This document shows positions 11,343 to 24,400 of a stretch of DNA of 64,000 nt, one piece after another. Numbering within the stretch: position 1 is the stretch's first letter; every line of letters starts with the position of its first letter. The translations under genes were made by a program, and so were the position numbers. Under the pieces are notes generated by a model. It did not search any database. It was given only the letters and a program-made list of their open reading frames with translations, and was not told the DNA's origin. This DNA is from Zea mays (taxonomy: Eukaryota; Streptophyta; Magnoliopsida; Poales; Poaceae), in NCBI RefSeq assembly GCF_902167145.1, contig NC_050102.1, forward strand, positions 9,486,850 to 9,550,849. Reading direction: 5' to 3'.

Positions 11343-11418
11343 CTATCGTCACATGATCACTGGTGTTAGACCGACCCATATACATAGAACATTAATACAT
11401 AAACAGAAAATACATGTG

Positions 11419-11472
<54 letters not shown>

Positions 11473-13205
11473 CCAAAATAAAACTAAGATATTTAGTGGC
11501 TGTCATATTAAAAACCTTTGGTCAGGAGAAAAAGAGAGTACAACTAGCTCATAAATAATTTTTAGTTCTATGCTCAGTGTTTAGTTGATTGTACGGAAAA
11601 CATAAACAATGATCATCATCACTATTCATTATCACCATCTAGGTACTGGTTTCTCAAAGGCATGTTGAAGCTTTGTATTCTCCAAGTTGTGTTGGTCTTA
11701 GGCTTTGACAGGTCTTAGTTAAATACCGAGTCCATGTGTAGTGAGCTTCGATGGACATTAGTTAAATGAGCCGTGCCAGGTCACCGCATGGGCTTGACTT
11801 GAGGCGTAGGCATGACCTACATATTAGGTCGTGCCGGCCAGGCCCACAATTAGGTTAGGATGTGCCTAGAATTGTGTGCTTTGTGTCGATCTATTTAGCA
11901 CAACACAAATGTACACCTATATATGCAGGTATAATCTATTTAATTATCTGTCATCATGTTTTTAGGTGGACGGAAATAATATAATTAAGACATTAATTAT
12001 GTCTCTTAGAAGGTCCCATCTAAAAAGTTAGATGAATCTCTATTTTATTCATACATTTCATAAATAAACTATAGCATGACTTTTTCATTTCTTACATTAT
12101 ATTTTATGAGTATTTTTTCTTTCAAATTTAATACTTGTTGTTCATGTTAACTTAATATTTAAAATAAAGAATTACGGTGTAACTTAGTACAACAATAAAC
12201 TATATCGAAAAATTAAAACTGTTACTGGATTGCTGCTACCAAATGATACGTACGGCAGTATATAAATTTAAAACTGTTACCAAATGATACGGCAGTATAT
12301 AAATTTTGTGAACGGCATACTTCTAATACTGAATTCTAGATCCATCACTGCGCGGTATAGTGCGAGTGCCTTTACGACGGGACAAAATCAACGCATCCGT
12401 AGCTAGTACGTTGTTGAATGGATCCGTGCCACCACCTCTGCTCGGCGAGCCGTGTATACGTACCGGTGCAACTAGCACCACCCCGCGTACACGTGTACGT
12501 CGTACAGTACCCCGCGCGTTGTCAGAAGCAAGGAAGCAAAGCACGGTAGTACTCCTCCTACCACCACGCCGTCACGTGATGTGTACGCCACTGGACTGGT
12601 GCCGGCCGGCCGGCCTGCCGCCGGGCACGTACGTGTACCGGCGCTACAACACTGTTCTTGGATCTCGATGCCATCCTTTAATTAGTCTCTAGTATATATT
12701 GTGTCGCACGACGAAATTACCACCGCATCGATCTGCATGCATTTACCACCGGCGTCGCGTCTGCCGGTCCTCTCGCACCGCGGATCACGAGGTTGATCGG
12801 GCGCCGAGTAAATGCCGGTGCCCCATTCCATGTAGTACACGGCGCCACGGCGGGGCAGGCGGCCACGGCCACATCTGCCGGTTCCAAAGAGGTTGTCGAA
12901 GCGCCGAAGAATTTGCCGCGTGTCGGCTCCAACGATGAGACCAAGCCGCTGCTGTGGCACCACCCCACTCCATCCTCAGGGCTGGTGGCTGGTTTGACGG
13001 TTTTCCTTTCCCCCAGTTTTCCCGCCCTCGCGCGGCTTCAAAAAAATTGTGCCGGCCCCGCAGCCCCTGCACCAGGCCCGTCGTCTCCTCGGCTCTATAC
13101 AAACGGAACGGACGGACGGACACATTGTCGCGGCGCAGACCTGGGAGAGGAGCAGGAGCGGCCAGTCAGCGGAGCGGATAGGAGGCAGGAGGAGTCGCGC
13201 CGGAG
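11343..13205. other. Intergenic region upstream of the CPP gene
   Basis: Holds a (TA)n microsatellite (11421-11470), then AT-rich sequence with no recognisable coding region up to about 12300. From about 12330 the DNA becomes GC-rich, which probably marks the promoter and 5' UTR zone of the CPP gene. No convincing open frame or RNA gene was found. Confidence 0.6.
11421..11470. repeat. (TA)n microsatellite
   Basis: About 25 uninterrupted AT dinucleotides. Confidence 0.97.
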
Positions 13206-13870
13206 ATGGACACGCCCGACCGCGCCGCCGCGCAGTCCGCGGCCACGCGCACCGAGGTGACCACCCTCTCTCTCTATCACTCCCGTCTCCTCGACTGCGC
13301 GGGACAGTTCCCTTCCCCTCCCTCCCTCCCGTCCCGCCTGCCGCCTCAAATGAGGCCGGGGAGCCCTGCATCCACCCCGTACCCCGTCGAGGCGGGTACG
13401 GGGAGGCCAGCTGCCCGCCGCCGGGGTACGTGTACGACGGTTCCAGTCCCCCGTCCCCGCGGGTTCCGCTCCGCCGTCCGGCTACAGAGCCGACGCCGCC
13501 TTAGCCGTTCGTGTCGGTGCCCATGCCCACGAACAAACTCGCTCGTCGGTCCCCTGTCAGTTGCTCTTGCTTCGCTTCTTATCTCTCTCTCTCCACGCCG
13601 CGCCAGCGCCAGCGCCACGGTTCCGCCCCGCAAGACCGCAACCCGGCGCGGAGCCTACGCCAACACCGGTGAGATGGCAAGTGCCGCCCCAGATCTGCCC
13701 GCCCACAGCGCTCACGAGCGCCCCGTCGCCTCGTCTCCCTGCCCTCGCTCCTGAGCCTTGACACCCAAAGGCCTCACGCATTTCCTGCAGGCGGCCGTTA
13801 GTATTTTGGTATCTACATAGTAGCAGATGCATATCCCCGCGAATATACTTTACTGTCTGTCTCAGCGGAG

Positions 13871-13906
<36 letters not shown>

Positions 13907-16900
13907 GGCTGCGTGGCCGCGTACCTTCTGCAGAGCAGAGCCAGATCCGTTCTGCTCGGCGGTTTGAGTTTGACCTGGGGTTCGCATTGATTGTCAGTTA
14001 GCAGCGCCAACGCTGTCATTCCGCACATAACAAATGTACCCGCACTGCACGCTCATGCGTCTTGCAGTACTAATTACAGTACCACCGATGTACTCGCGCT
14101 TTTTTCTGGCGCTTAAACGGATGAACACGCAGGCGGCAGGTCGTTTCCACTTTCCAGTGCAGGGAAATGGGAAGAACCTCTCCATTCCCTACTGTTTGCG
14201 GGCAGGCCACTGATGAAAGTTCCGCCGCGCCTAGCCTTCTGCGCCGGCGCAAATTTCTGCCAATGCTCGCCCCCATAACACACAAGTGCTCGTTCCGTTG
14301 CTATATATGCTCCCTCCCTTGACGCGCAGGACTCGCCGGTGTTCAGCTTCCTCAACAACCTGTCGCCCATCGAGCCTCTCAGGTCGTCGGCCTACAGCAC
14401 CAACAGCCTCCAGGGGTTCCAGTCCATCAACATCACGTCCATCTCCTCCATCTTCACCTCCCCGCACGACAACGTGAGCAAGGAACCGAGGCTCCCAAAG
14501 TAAGTTCGACTTCGATCCGGGTGCCGTTGCTTCGTTGCTACACCACCGTATGTGCTGTGCGCGCGTCATGTGCAGAGCTTAAACTTTGGCGGTGTCTTTG
14601 TTGACGCTGTCTTTTTTTTTTGGCACTTCTCAGGAGCCCGCTTGGTGAAATTTCTGACAAGGAGGTTCGTGCCGACGCCGCCGGTACGAACGAGCCACCC
14701 GAGCCTTCGAACGCGGCCAGGTTGTTTGCCTGCACTAGCACCGTGACTCGAGAAACGCGCACGGGTACATGTACGGGCGTGGCTGGTCCTCCTCCCACCA
14801 CCGGGGGGCCATGTGATCTGGCCCTGCCTCGTCAGTTCGACAATAACGGCAGTCCAGACCACAACACGACGCCCTGCCACGGTGTCAGGTCAGACCTTAA
14901 ACAGGACAAGGCTAGGAAGCTGCTACAAGCTGCACAGAACGCTAAAAAAAACGCGCTGGAGAAGAGGAAGTGCTTGTTTTCCACCGAAGTCCGGCTCCTG
15001 GACGGCGGCGGCGGCGGCGGCGGAGAGCCTGGGAGTGACAGTGATGGAGTCTTGGGATGCGAGTGGTCCGACTTAGTCTCCCCGACCTCAGCGAAGCTTT
15101 TGGCCTTCGACGCCACGATGGACGAGCATCACAGAGGAGTGCATTTGGCGGCTCAGAACGCAGAGTCGTGTGGGTATTTGCTGTCGAAACTTGCCGGAGA
15201 CGGTGGCGTATCGGACGGAGCATATCCTACTGCGTCTGCTCAGGTATACTATCAGGAACTTGTGATGGGAGAAGATCAGTCAGAGAACGCCGCTCCTCAA
15301 ATGGACGCTCAGGAAACCATCTCAGCCGAAGAAACCCAGGATAATATCTATGAAGCGGATGTGTGTGTTCCATTAGAGTACAAGGTACGAGGAGAACGCA
15401 CTGTCTTTATACACCGTTGCCCGTACGTGCTGTTTAGGACTGTTCCTCCAATTAGTCCTGGAACCTGCATGTTAGGGCTATCTATCTATCTATCTATTCT
15501 ACAGTAATGGTCTCACATTCGTTTTCTTCCTGCCGACATCTTCAGGTAGTGGAGAGCCAACAGCAGCGTGGCATACGGAGACGCTGCCTGGTCTTCGAGG
15601 CAGCTGGTGGGTTTTCGAATAGCGCTGTGAAAAGGGGGACTATTGAAGATCGCTCGGTCTCAACATGTAGTAAGGGCAAAAGCCCTGCGGAAAGCCAGCC
15701 GCGTGGACTGCGAGGCATCGGGCTTCATCTGAATGCGCTTGCGTTAACACCAAAGGGGAAAATGGCCTGTCAGGATCCTCCTCCTACGGCTTCTGCTCTC
15801 CTTCCATCGTCAGCGTCTGAAAAGGATGCGCGTGGCGAGCTGCTTTGTGCAGGAGAGAATTTCGCACACTCGGGCGGTGAGCTGTTGGAGTTTCCCTTGG
15901 ATGGTTGTTCGGCTGGAGGAGGGTTTCCTGTAAATGACCATCATGTCTCAGGTCAGAGCGTCAGCCCTCAAAAGAAGAGGTTTGTCTCCACTCCTGTTTC
16001 TGCTTGGAATGGCCGCGACACGGCTACTATTTCGTTGCACTTCAATTCACTGAAAACCATTTGGTTCAAAATTCAATTGCAGACGGAAAACGGATAATGG
16101 CGATGATGGTGAGGCATGCAAGCGATGCAGCTGTAAGAAGTCGAAGTGCCTGAAACTGTACGTGTTCCATACCCGTATATCATTAAGATTCTGTGGACCT
16201 GCTTAGTACATGAAAAAGGGCCTCGTTAAATGTTGTTGGGCTTGTTATTAACCGGAAGGAACTACTTCGGGTAAAGCGAACGTGCTTTAATTGCATTATC
16301 CTCATAATTATTTGGCCTACCGTTGCCATGTGCAGTTACTGCGAGTGTTTCGCTGCTGGTGTGTACTGCTCAGAACCTTGTTCGTGCCAAGGATGTATGA
16401 ACAAGCCCATACACGAGGAAACCGTCCTCTCCACTCGGAAGCAGATAGAGTTTCGTAACCCGCTAGCGTTTGCTCCGAAAGTGATCCGCATGTCTGATGC
16501 CGGTCTGGAAACAGGGGTATGGCGTTGCGTACTTCTGTTGGAGATTGAGATGTATGTACGTGTGTTGGCCATTTACTCCCAGACCGTGGTGCTTACATTC
16601 TACAATGAAATCGCAGGAAGATCCTAACAACACTCCGGCTTCGGCTCGTCACAAGAGAGGATGCAATTGTAAGAAGTCAAGCTGTCTCAAGAAATACTGT
16701 GAATGCTACCAGGTAATTCATCCCAAGCTGTGATGATCTCATCTGAAATTGTACCTGCTGGATTTTACTTACGCTTTTTAAGTGTTTGGTTGAATAAAGG
16801 GAGGTGTTGGATGCTCGAGCAACTGCAGATGTGAGAGTTGCAAAAATGCTTTTGGCAGAAGAGATGGTGAGTATTTAGCGTTTGAGATTTGTATAACGAT

Positions 16901-18139
16901 GCTATACTTATTCGTCTTGCAGATTCGTAATTATTGTTTAGGAACATGTACAGTACAGTCCCATCCTGGGGCATTTTTCTGACTATATTATGATACTAAT
17001 AACTTCTGATGCATCCCTTAAAAGAATAGAAGTTCAGTGGTATTCTCATTAAAAAAGTGTTTCTATGCACCGAACAACAATAGGATTACCTTGCCTATGA
17101 TTTTAATTCGCATGAGACACCACTGTAAAAGGCTCATGTGCAAACAAAATTGTTCTATGACAGCGTAGGTGGTGGCTGTAAAAAAAAAAGACATCAGGTT
17201 TCAGAGAGCATATTTTTGTCTTTGCAATTTTTTTGGTCGTTTCAGATTTCTGAATAATCAACTTTTATTTCCTGGATATGTCTACATTTACGCACTCTCA
17301 TCCCTCTGATCATTATTGCTTTGTTGGCGCACTTGCTGCACCAGCCGAGACTGAACTCCCTGAAGAAATGAAACAAGAAGAAAGTGACCAGACAGAAAAT
17401 CCTCAACAAGAAAAGGAGAACGATCAACAAAAAGCAAATGTACAGGGCGAGGATCACCCGCTCCTGGACCTTGTCCCAATAACACCGCCTTTTGATTTTT
17501 GCAGGTTTGCTTATTACAAACATCTCTCTCTCTCCTTGAGTATGCTTAGCGTGCTTGCTATCGCATTTGATTAATTAAGTAATAATAACCGAGTAATTTT
17601 TTTTCCTTTTTGGTTGCAGTTCTCTGCTCAAACTGCCAAATTTCTCAAGCGCAAAACCGCCGAGACCGACCAAGGCTCGCAGCGTGACCTCCCGCTCGTC
17701 TGCTTCGAAAGCCACTGCAGCAGTACAGCCTTGTAGATCATCCAAGCTTGCTGCTAGTGCTAGTGCTAGTGGTATCGATGAGGAGACGCCAGATATCCTG
17801 CACGAACCTGACTCTCTCAGTAACTGTGTCAAGACTACTACTTCACCGAACGGAAAACGGGTCTCGCCGCCACATAACGCGCTCGGCAGCTCCCCGAACC
17901 GAAAAGGTGGCAGGAAGTTGATACTCAAGTCAATTCCCTTGTTCCCGTCACTCACGGGAGACACAAACAGCGGCTCTGCAATGAACAGCACTGATAGCGC
18001 ATTCTGCGCGTCACCTCTCACTTTAGGTAAGCCTTGTTTTTCTTTTTGGTATAGAATGCACTAGCGTTATGTGAGTTATCTTGACATCGTTAGAAGCGTC
18101 TCATTCATACCGTTGTCCACTGAACCAGGACCATCTTAA
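13206..18139 (+). CDS. CPP/TSO1-like (TCX) CXC-domain transcription factor, 11 exons
   Basis: Nuclear DNA-binding protein of the tesmin/TSO1/LIN54 family, known in plants for cell-cycle and floral or reproductive control. Coding exons: 13206-13256, 14330-14499, 14634-15384, 15546-15979, 16083-16157, 16336-16516, 16617-16712, 16800-16866, 17345-17504, 17620-18026, 18129-18139. They total 2403 nt, 800 aa, all with GT-AG borders. The N-terminus has the family motif [16 protein letters not shown] (exon 2). Exon 4 has [14 protein letters not shown] and [10 protein letters not shown], then a basic KKRRK stretch. The first CXC domain (about residues 481-517, exons 5-6) and the second (about 569-607, exons 7-8) flank RNPLAFAPK, the conserved RNPXAFXPK linker. 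The C-terminus has TPITPPF-like and [16 protein letters not shown] segments. Exon 9's acceptor is the least certain. Exon 11 encodes only the last residues and stop. Confidence 0.93.
13874..13903. repeat. (CT)n microsatellite in CPP intron 1
   Basis: Pure CT repeat of about 15 units within the first intron (13257-14329). Confidence 0.95.
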
Positions 18140-18668
18140 AGCTGTGAAGTTGGTGGCCATGGGACCGGAGTACGACTTGTAGTCCGAACACGTGTGCCTC
18201 GTATCCTACGGCAAGGCTCGAGGTACTGTAGACTGTAGTAAGTTAGGCTTTTTAAAGTTGTAGTAATCTGTATTTGTAAAATATGTAGACTCAATAATCT
18301 GTATGTAAGATGCTGCGATGGGTGAAGCTGTTTATCTTTATCAAATTGTAGCAACATTACAGATCACCTCTTGAGTAGGTTTCACAGTTCCACCCCCTGT
18401 CTTTCTTTTTTTTTTTTTGGAAAGGAATCCGGTCCATGTTTTCCATTGCAATCTCTGTTGCCAGTCTGAAGCCACCTCTTCTAGCACTGAACCAAAAAAA
18501 AAGAAGTGCTCATCAGACAGTTCATGCAGTCATGTGCGCGCGTGACATGTGTTGAGCGTAGGCTGTGTTCGAGGTTGGTCACGCATCTCTTTCCTGCAAG
18601 CATGTGCCCTCCTTCCTAATCGCATTCACGTATAAAGCTACGGCCTATGGGTGATGCTCTGAACTGTC
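18140..18668 (+). other. 3' UTR and downstream flank of the CPP gene
   Basis: AT-richer sequence directly after the stop, without an open frame. The 3' UTR probably extends to about 18360, with AT-rich signal-like stretches, but the poly(A) site cannot be fixed by eye. Confidence 0.45.
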
Positions 18669-18671
18669 TTA

Positions 18672-18797
18672 GGTCTTGTTCGTTTCTACCGGATTGATGG
18701 GTCGGAACGATTCCTAACCGGATTGCTTCTCTAATTTATATAAACTTTGATTAGGTGGAACGATTCCGGGTGCAATCCGATGGAAACGAACAAGGCC
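18672..18797. mobile_element. Tourist-like MITE (126 bp)
   Basis: Terminal inverted repeats of about 25 bp (GGTCTTGTTCGTTTCTACCG on the left; the right end matches in reverse complement at about 22 of 25 positions) flanked by TTA on both sides (18669-18671, 18798-18800). TTA duplication and size fit PIF/Harbinger-derived Tourist elements. Confidence 0.85.
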
Positions 18798-18800
18798 TTA

Positions 18801-19600
18801 GAATAGTTGCAGTAGGCGTTGAGACGTCAGGCTCCCCCGTTTCTGAACTGGTACGAACAGAGCTACACCTTGTGCACTGTACCCATGGTCCATGAAAATT
18901 CTGGGCACCCAGTTAAGTGGAGGTTGTTGGCGATCCAGAAAAAGAGCTTTGTCGTCGAAGAACATGAAACGGTTACCAAATGGCTGGCAGATGATGGTTG
19001 AAGAGAGAGAGAGAGAGAGAGAGAGCTGCTCCAGAGCCGACCATCAACACATGTTAGCTGAAGAATTGTACTCTATAGTTGCCAAATATATAACTGTGTC
19101 TTGTGGACGCTTGGAGTAATGTAGTTGCTGGCATGCCGTTGTCGGAGTCCCCCTTGGTGGGCAATTACTCTTCGTGTTCTCCTCCATGTCATGCCCGCCA
19201 ATTAGACAGTGCATTAGGCCTACCTGCTAGCTTGTCTGGTTTGCATTATTGGACACCACGGCTGACTAAAAGCCCACCTTTCTAACTCTGCCCTATATTT
19301 CGACATAAATGCTTCCAAGCCGTAGCGAAGGAGGAGATTTGTGATAGGTTTGACGAGCCAATGTTGAACCAAGTCTATATAATGGAGATAAAACCATAAA
19401 GAAATTTGTTATGGAGTAACCCTCTCAGCGATGCGCTGTAACGGAACTTGGTTATAGTGTTAAATAGGCAAGGATCAGGTCGGCACCTCTTACTGACATG
19501 TCATGCTGGGTATGATGTGAAATAAATAATGGTTGGGTTGCTACTTTTTTTTAGTGGCTTGCTACAACGGAGTCTAAGTGTAGTGAAAAATGTGCGAGGG
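18801..19600. other. Intergenic stretch without recognised genes
   Basis: Contains a (GA)n tract (19002-19025). Short open frames only, none with recognisable motifs. Confidence 0.5.
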
Positions 19601-20650
19601 TGAAGACAGTTGCGAAGAATAAGGAAGATAGTTGAACCAATTAGGATTTGTTTTGATAGTTGGGATATAGGGTCGCTTACAGGTAAGTTAAGGTAGTTAG
19701 CTCAGCTGACGCAACGACTTTGAGGCTTGTAAATATCTTATGTGTTGAAGTGACTGAATATAAGGGTTACAAGACGAAGGAAGTGGAAAAATAGAAGCTT
19801 CAAGCTTTGGAATACATGACCAACTGCAAATAGAAATAGAGTAGGAGTTTTGATTGATAAGAGTCTCAAGAACGACATTGTGGATGTGAGAAGACAAGGA
19901 GATAGAATTATGTTAGTCAAGTTTATCATATGTGGTTTGGCCTTTTAACATAATTGGCGTTTGTCTCAAGTAGGCCATGATGAGAGTGCTAAGAGGCTTT
20001 TCTAGAAAGACTTAGATAGCATATTTGGAGTTATACTTAGTGGGAAGTTTTTCATAAGAGATCTCAATGGGTATGTAGGTTTAACAATTGCGGGTTTCGA
20101 GATAATTCATGGAGGCTTTGGATATGTAGGTTTAACAATTGCGGATTTTAGAAAGAAAGAATCTCATTTAATAATCTATAGTAGTGGCCAACACTCTACT
20201 CATATTAACTTTGTTATCATGAGAAGAGAGGATAAATAAGCATGCTTGGATTAAAAGGTGATACATGAAGATTGTATTGTCTCTTAACATAAACTTGTAG
20301 TGGCGGCCTTTTGTTTCCAGGTGTGTGTCCATCAAGATAATCAATTTAAGATTGCAAGAACAAAGTAGTGGAAACTAAAAAGAGAGACATCAATAGTCTT
20401 AAAAAAAGACCATCAAAGAGGCACATGGAAACATGTGGGAGCAACCTATATTTCGAAGGCAACTAGCAACCAAAGAGAGTGAAGACAAAGGTAGAGATAC
20501 TTAGGATAAAAGGAGAAGTCTAAAAATCTATTAAGGAGAGAGAGAAAAAGAATGGTATAGATATTTGTACCATGACAAAAGTATGGACAACATAAAGAAG
20601 TATAAGTAGAAAAAGATAACAAAGTGTGGGGGGCAAATGATACAATGTAC
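19600..20650 (+). mobile_element. Degenerate LINE (RTE-type), endonuclease region
   Basis: Conceptual translation with stops and frameshifts resembles the endonuclease part of plant RTE-type non-LTR elements: a stretch near 19900-20100 reads like the 'DRIMLVKFIICG ... VGHDESAKRLF ... GKFFIRDLNGYVGL' segment, and 20150-20400 like 'RKKESHLIIYSSGQHSTHINFVIMRRED'. Numerous in-frame stops show it is long dead. Borders are not definable. The better preserved LINE at 50709-51945 belongs to the same general class. Confidence 0.7.
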
Positions 20651-21186
20651 ATGGATCTTTACCAATGTTAAAAAAAGTTACAAGGATATTGTTGTACTTT
20701 CATATTGTATTGCTGGTCAGTTGGTAATTAAATTATCATGGTAAAATGCACTCATCGATGATGCCCTCGCATGATGCATCTAGTAGTGCGGCGGCGGGCC
20801 GAAGCAGCCGTGGTCGTCGCAGTGCACCGGCGGGCGGTGCAGGAAGGCGAGGCACTGGTCGGCGGGGCGCTGGTCGGGGCGGCCGGCGATGCAGTTGCGG
20901 CGGTCGTCGACGCGTCGGATGTGGAGGCACCGCTGCGGCTGGGTGCAGAAGTAGTTGTCGGAGTAGGTGAAGTTGCGGAGGCCCGGCAGCGCGCAGACGC
21001 CCTCGGGGATGTGGCCCCACAGCTGGTTGTGCGCGACGTCCAGCTGCTGGAGCCCGCGCATGGCGGCCATGGACTCCGGCAGCGTCCCCTGGAGCTGGTT
21101 GAAGCTGAGGTCCAGCACGGTGAGGTCGCGGAGGCAGCCGAGCTCCGGCGGGACGCAGGAGCGGAGGCCCGCGTTGAGGAGGACGA

Positions 21187-21485
21187 TGTTAGCAGCAAGG
21201 ATATTCGGATAGGACAGGGATCCAGAAGAGAGGAAGAAGCGAGAACGCCGGCTAGAACGCCGTGGCGGCTGTAACTTGGAAGAGAAGACAAGTATCGTAT
21301 ATTTCTTACATGCCCTTCTCCAGGCAGCTCTCAGGTATTTATACTAGTTACTTTCGCTCAGCCCATTAACCCAGGACGGCCCACAAACTCTAGTATTCCT
21401 TCTCCTCACTCTCCCAGACGTGCGTGCTCCAGCGTCGGCCTTGGTTGCTGCAGTTGGCCCGGCTTCTTGATCTGTGTTGCTAACA
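21187..21485 (-). repeat. 3' LTR of Reina-like element
   Basis: 299 bp, reads as identical to 26344-26642. Because the element is on the minus strand this is its 3' LTR. The gag-pol frame runs into it and stops at 21344. TATA box on the minus strand at 21343-21336 (TATAAATA). Confidence 0.95.
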
Positions 21486-24400
21486 TTCCCTCCCGGTGGA
21501 AACGCTGATTGCCCCCAAACAGCGGCTTTAGGAAACTGCTGGCGCAAGTCTTGTAAATTCTCCCATGTAGCCAAAGCCTCCGGCATGTAGGACCAACGCA
21601 CCAGCACCTGGGAACACGGATGCTGACCACGTATCACAGTACGGTACTGCAAAATCTTCTCAGGAACGCTGAAACCGTAGTCCTCAGTTGGCAATGAGGG
21701 AGATACAGTCAGACCAGCTCCAAGTGCCTTCTTCATTTGAGAAACATGAAACACAGGATGAATCCTTGAAGATGATGGCAGCTGCAATTTATAAGCGACA
21801 GTACCGAGACGCTGCTCAATACGAAAGGGCCCGAAAAACTTGAAGGCCAATTTTTGGTGAGCCCGAGCAGCAACCGACGATTGTACATATGGCTGTAACT
21901 TCAGAAATACCCAATCTCCAACTGCAAATTGTCTCTCGGTGCGGCCCTTGTCGGCTTGGCATTTCATACGCAGTTTAGCCCTCTCCAAATGTTGTCTAAC
22001 CAAGGACGACATCAACTGCCGATCATGAAGCCAGGATGCAAGATCGGTAGAGTGCACATTAACTTCATCAGGAATACCAAAGTGGCGAGGACGACACCCA
22101 TAAAGAGCCTCAAAAGGAGACATGCCAGTAGCTGAATGAGGAGAGGAGTTGTACCAAAACTGAGCCACAGCTAGCCATTGACTCCATTGAGTTGGACAGG
22201 CATGGACAAAACAGCGAAGAAAAGTTTCAAGACACTGATTAACTCGCTCGGTCTGTCCATCAGACTGTGGGTGGTACGCCGAACTCATACATAGCTGAAC
22301 ATCCGCCAAACGGAAGAGCTCCTGCCAGAGATGACTAAGAAATATCTTGTCACGATCTGAGACAATGGACTGGGGCAGCCCGTGATGTTTATAAATTTGG
22401 TCATGAAACAATCGAGCCACTGAGAGTGCAGTAAACGGGTGTCGCAATGGCAGGAAATTGGCGTACTTGGTGAAGGTGTCAACGACAACCAGAATGCATG
22501 TGTAAGTCTGAGATGGAGGTAAGGCTTCAATAAAATCCAATGAAATCATCTGCCATAAAGAAGTGGAAACAGGTAGGGGTTGCAACAGGCCTGGCAACTT
22601 GGAGCGATCAGCTTTGGCCTGCTGACAGACAGTGCAGTGACTGACAAATTTCTGCACAGTCTCCTTCATTCCCTTCCAAGCAAACATCTGCTTGAGACGG
22701 GCATAAGTAACAGGTATGCCTGAATGACCTCCGATAGCTGAAGAATGAAATGCAGTTAACAATCTGGACTGTAATTCTGGCGAAGCACCAACCCATATAC
22801 GATTTTTATAGCGAAGCAACCCATCCTGCCAAGTATAATGTGGCACAGCAGAAGGATCAATGACTAGTTTGGCAATTAAATTTGTAGCTACTGTATCTTG
22901 TGCATAAGAATTAACCACATCAGTCACCCATTTTGGTATACAGGAAGATAAGGCCAGACAAGAAGACACCACTCCAGGGTGCCTAGAAAGAGCGTCAGCA
23001 GCACTGTTATCTACCCCTTTTTTGAATACAATCCGGTATTGAAGTCCTAACAGTTTGGTGAACATTTTCTTTTGCCACGGAGTGTGAAGTCTTTGTTCAT
23101 CCAACTGAGCCAAACTTCGGTGATCAGTGAAAATCTGAAATTCCTTCAACTGGAGGTAGTGACGCCAGTGATCGACAGCCGTGATAATAGCGAGATACTC
23201 TTTCTCATAAGTGGACAAGCCTTGTGACTTAGGACCAAGTGCTTTGCTCAGATAAGCTATAGGGTGCCCGGACTGCATCAGTACTGCACCAATACCAACC
23301 TGACTAGCATCAGTCTCCAAACAAAAAGGTTGTGAAAAATCCGGTAGTGCCAACACCGGTGCTGAAACAAGAGCTGTCTTAAGAGCTTGGAAAGCAGTCT
23401 CATGAGATGACGTCCATACAAACAAAACCCCTTTTTTAAGCAGTGCTGTCAGCGGTTTTGCCAGGATACCGAAATGCTTGACAAAACGACGGTAGTACCC
23501 TGCCAGCCCAAGGAAACTACGCAATTCTTTGAGATTATTAGGGGAAGCCCATTGAGCAACAGCTGTGATCTTCTCAGGGTCAGTGCCAACACCTGCAGCT
23601 GATATAACATGTCCCAAATACGATAATTCCGGTTGGGCAAAAACACACTTAGAAAGCTTGATCTGCCAACGATCCCGGCGCAACAACTCCAGCACCGACC
23701 TCACATGGTGACAATGTTCTTCAAAATTGGCACTGTAAATTAGAATGTCGTCAAAGAATACCAAGACACAGCGGCGCAATAAGGGCGCTAGTGTGGCATG
23801 CATAGCCCGTTGAAAGGTAGCTGGTGCCCCAGTCAATCCAAATGCCATAACCCGAAATTCATAGTGGCCGGAGTGAGTTTGAAAGGCAGTTTTATGTGTA
23901 TCATCTGGTTGCAGGAGGATTTGATGATAACCGGCTGTGAGGTCCAAACTGGTGAAACATGAAGCATGGCCCAATTCATCCAGCAACTCCTCAATGACTG
24001 GCACCGGAAAGATAGACTTCTTTGTAATGGCATTCAACTGTCGAAAATCCACACAAAAACGCCAGGATTTATCCTTCTTTTTTACTAACAAAACAGATGA
24101 TGAGAACGGGCTTGAACTGTGCTGAATAATGCCGGACTCCAACATTACTGCTACCTGACGCTCAATTTCATCCTTGATCGCTGGAGGATAGCGATAGGGG
24201 CGAATCTGAAATGGTGAAGCTCCTTGGATTAAAGGAATTGCATGGTCACAATTTCTCGATGGTGGCAGACCTTCAGGAGGTTCAAAGACACTGGCATATT
24301 CAGACAATAGCTGGAACATGGGCTCCGGTAAATTCAGTTCAGACAGTGACTGAGGAACAGACTGAGCCATTGCTACTTCGACCACTGAACCAGGAGGCAA

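Noticed and set aside
20752..21291. Long frames on both strands over the LRX 3' block
   Set aside because: Shadow frames caused by high GC at third positions; only the 21181-20780 minus frame has leucine-rich repeats.
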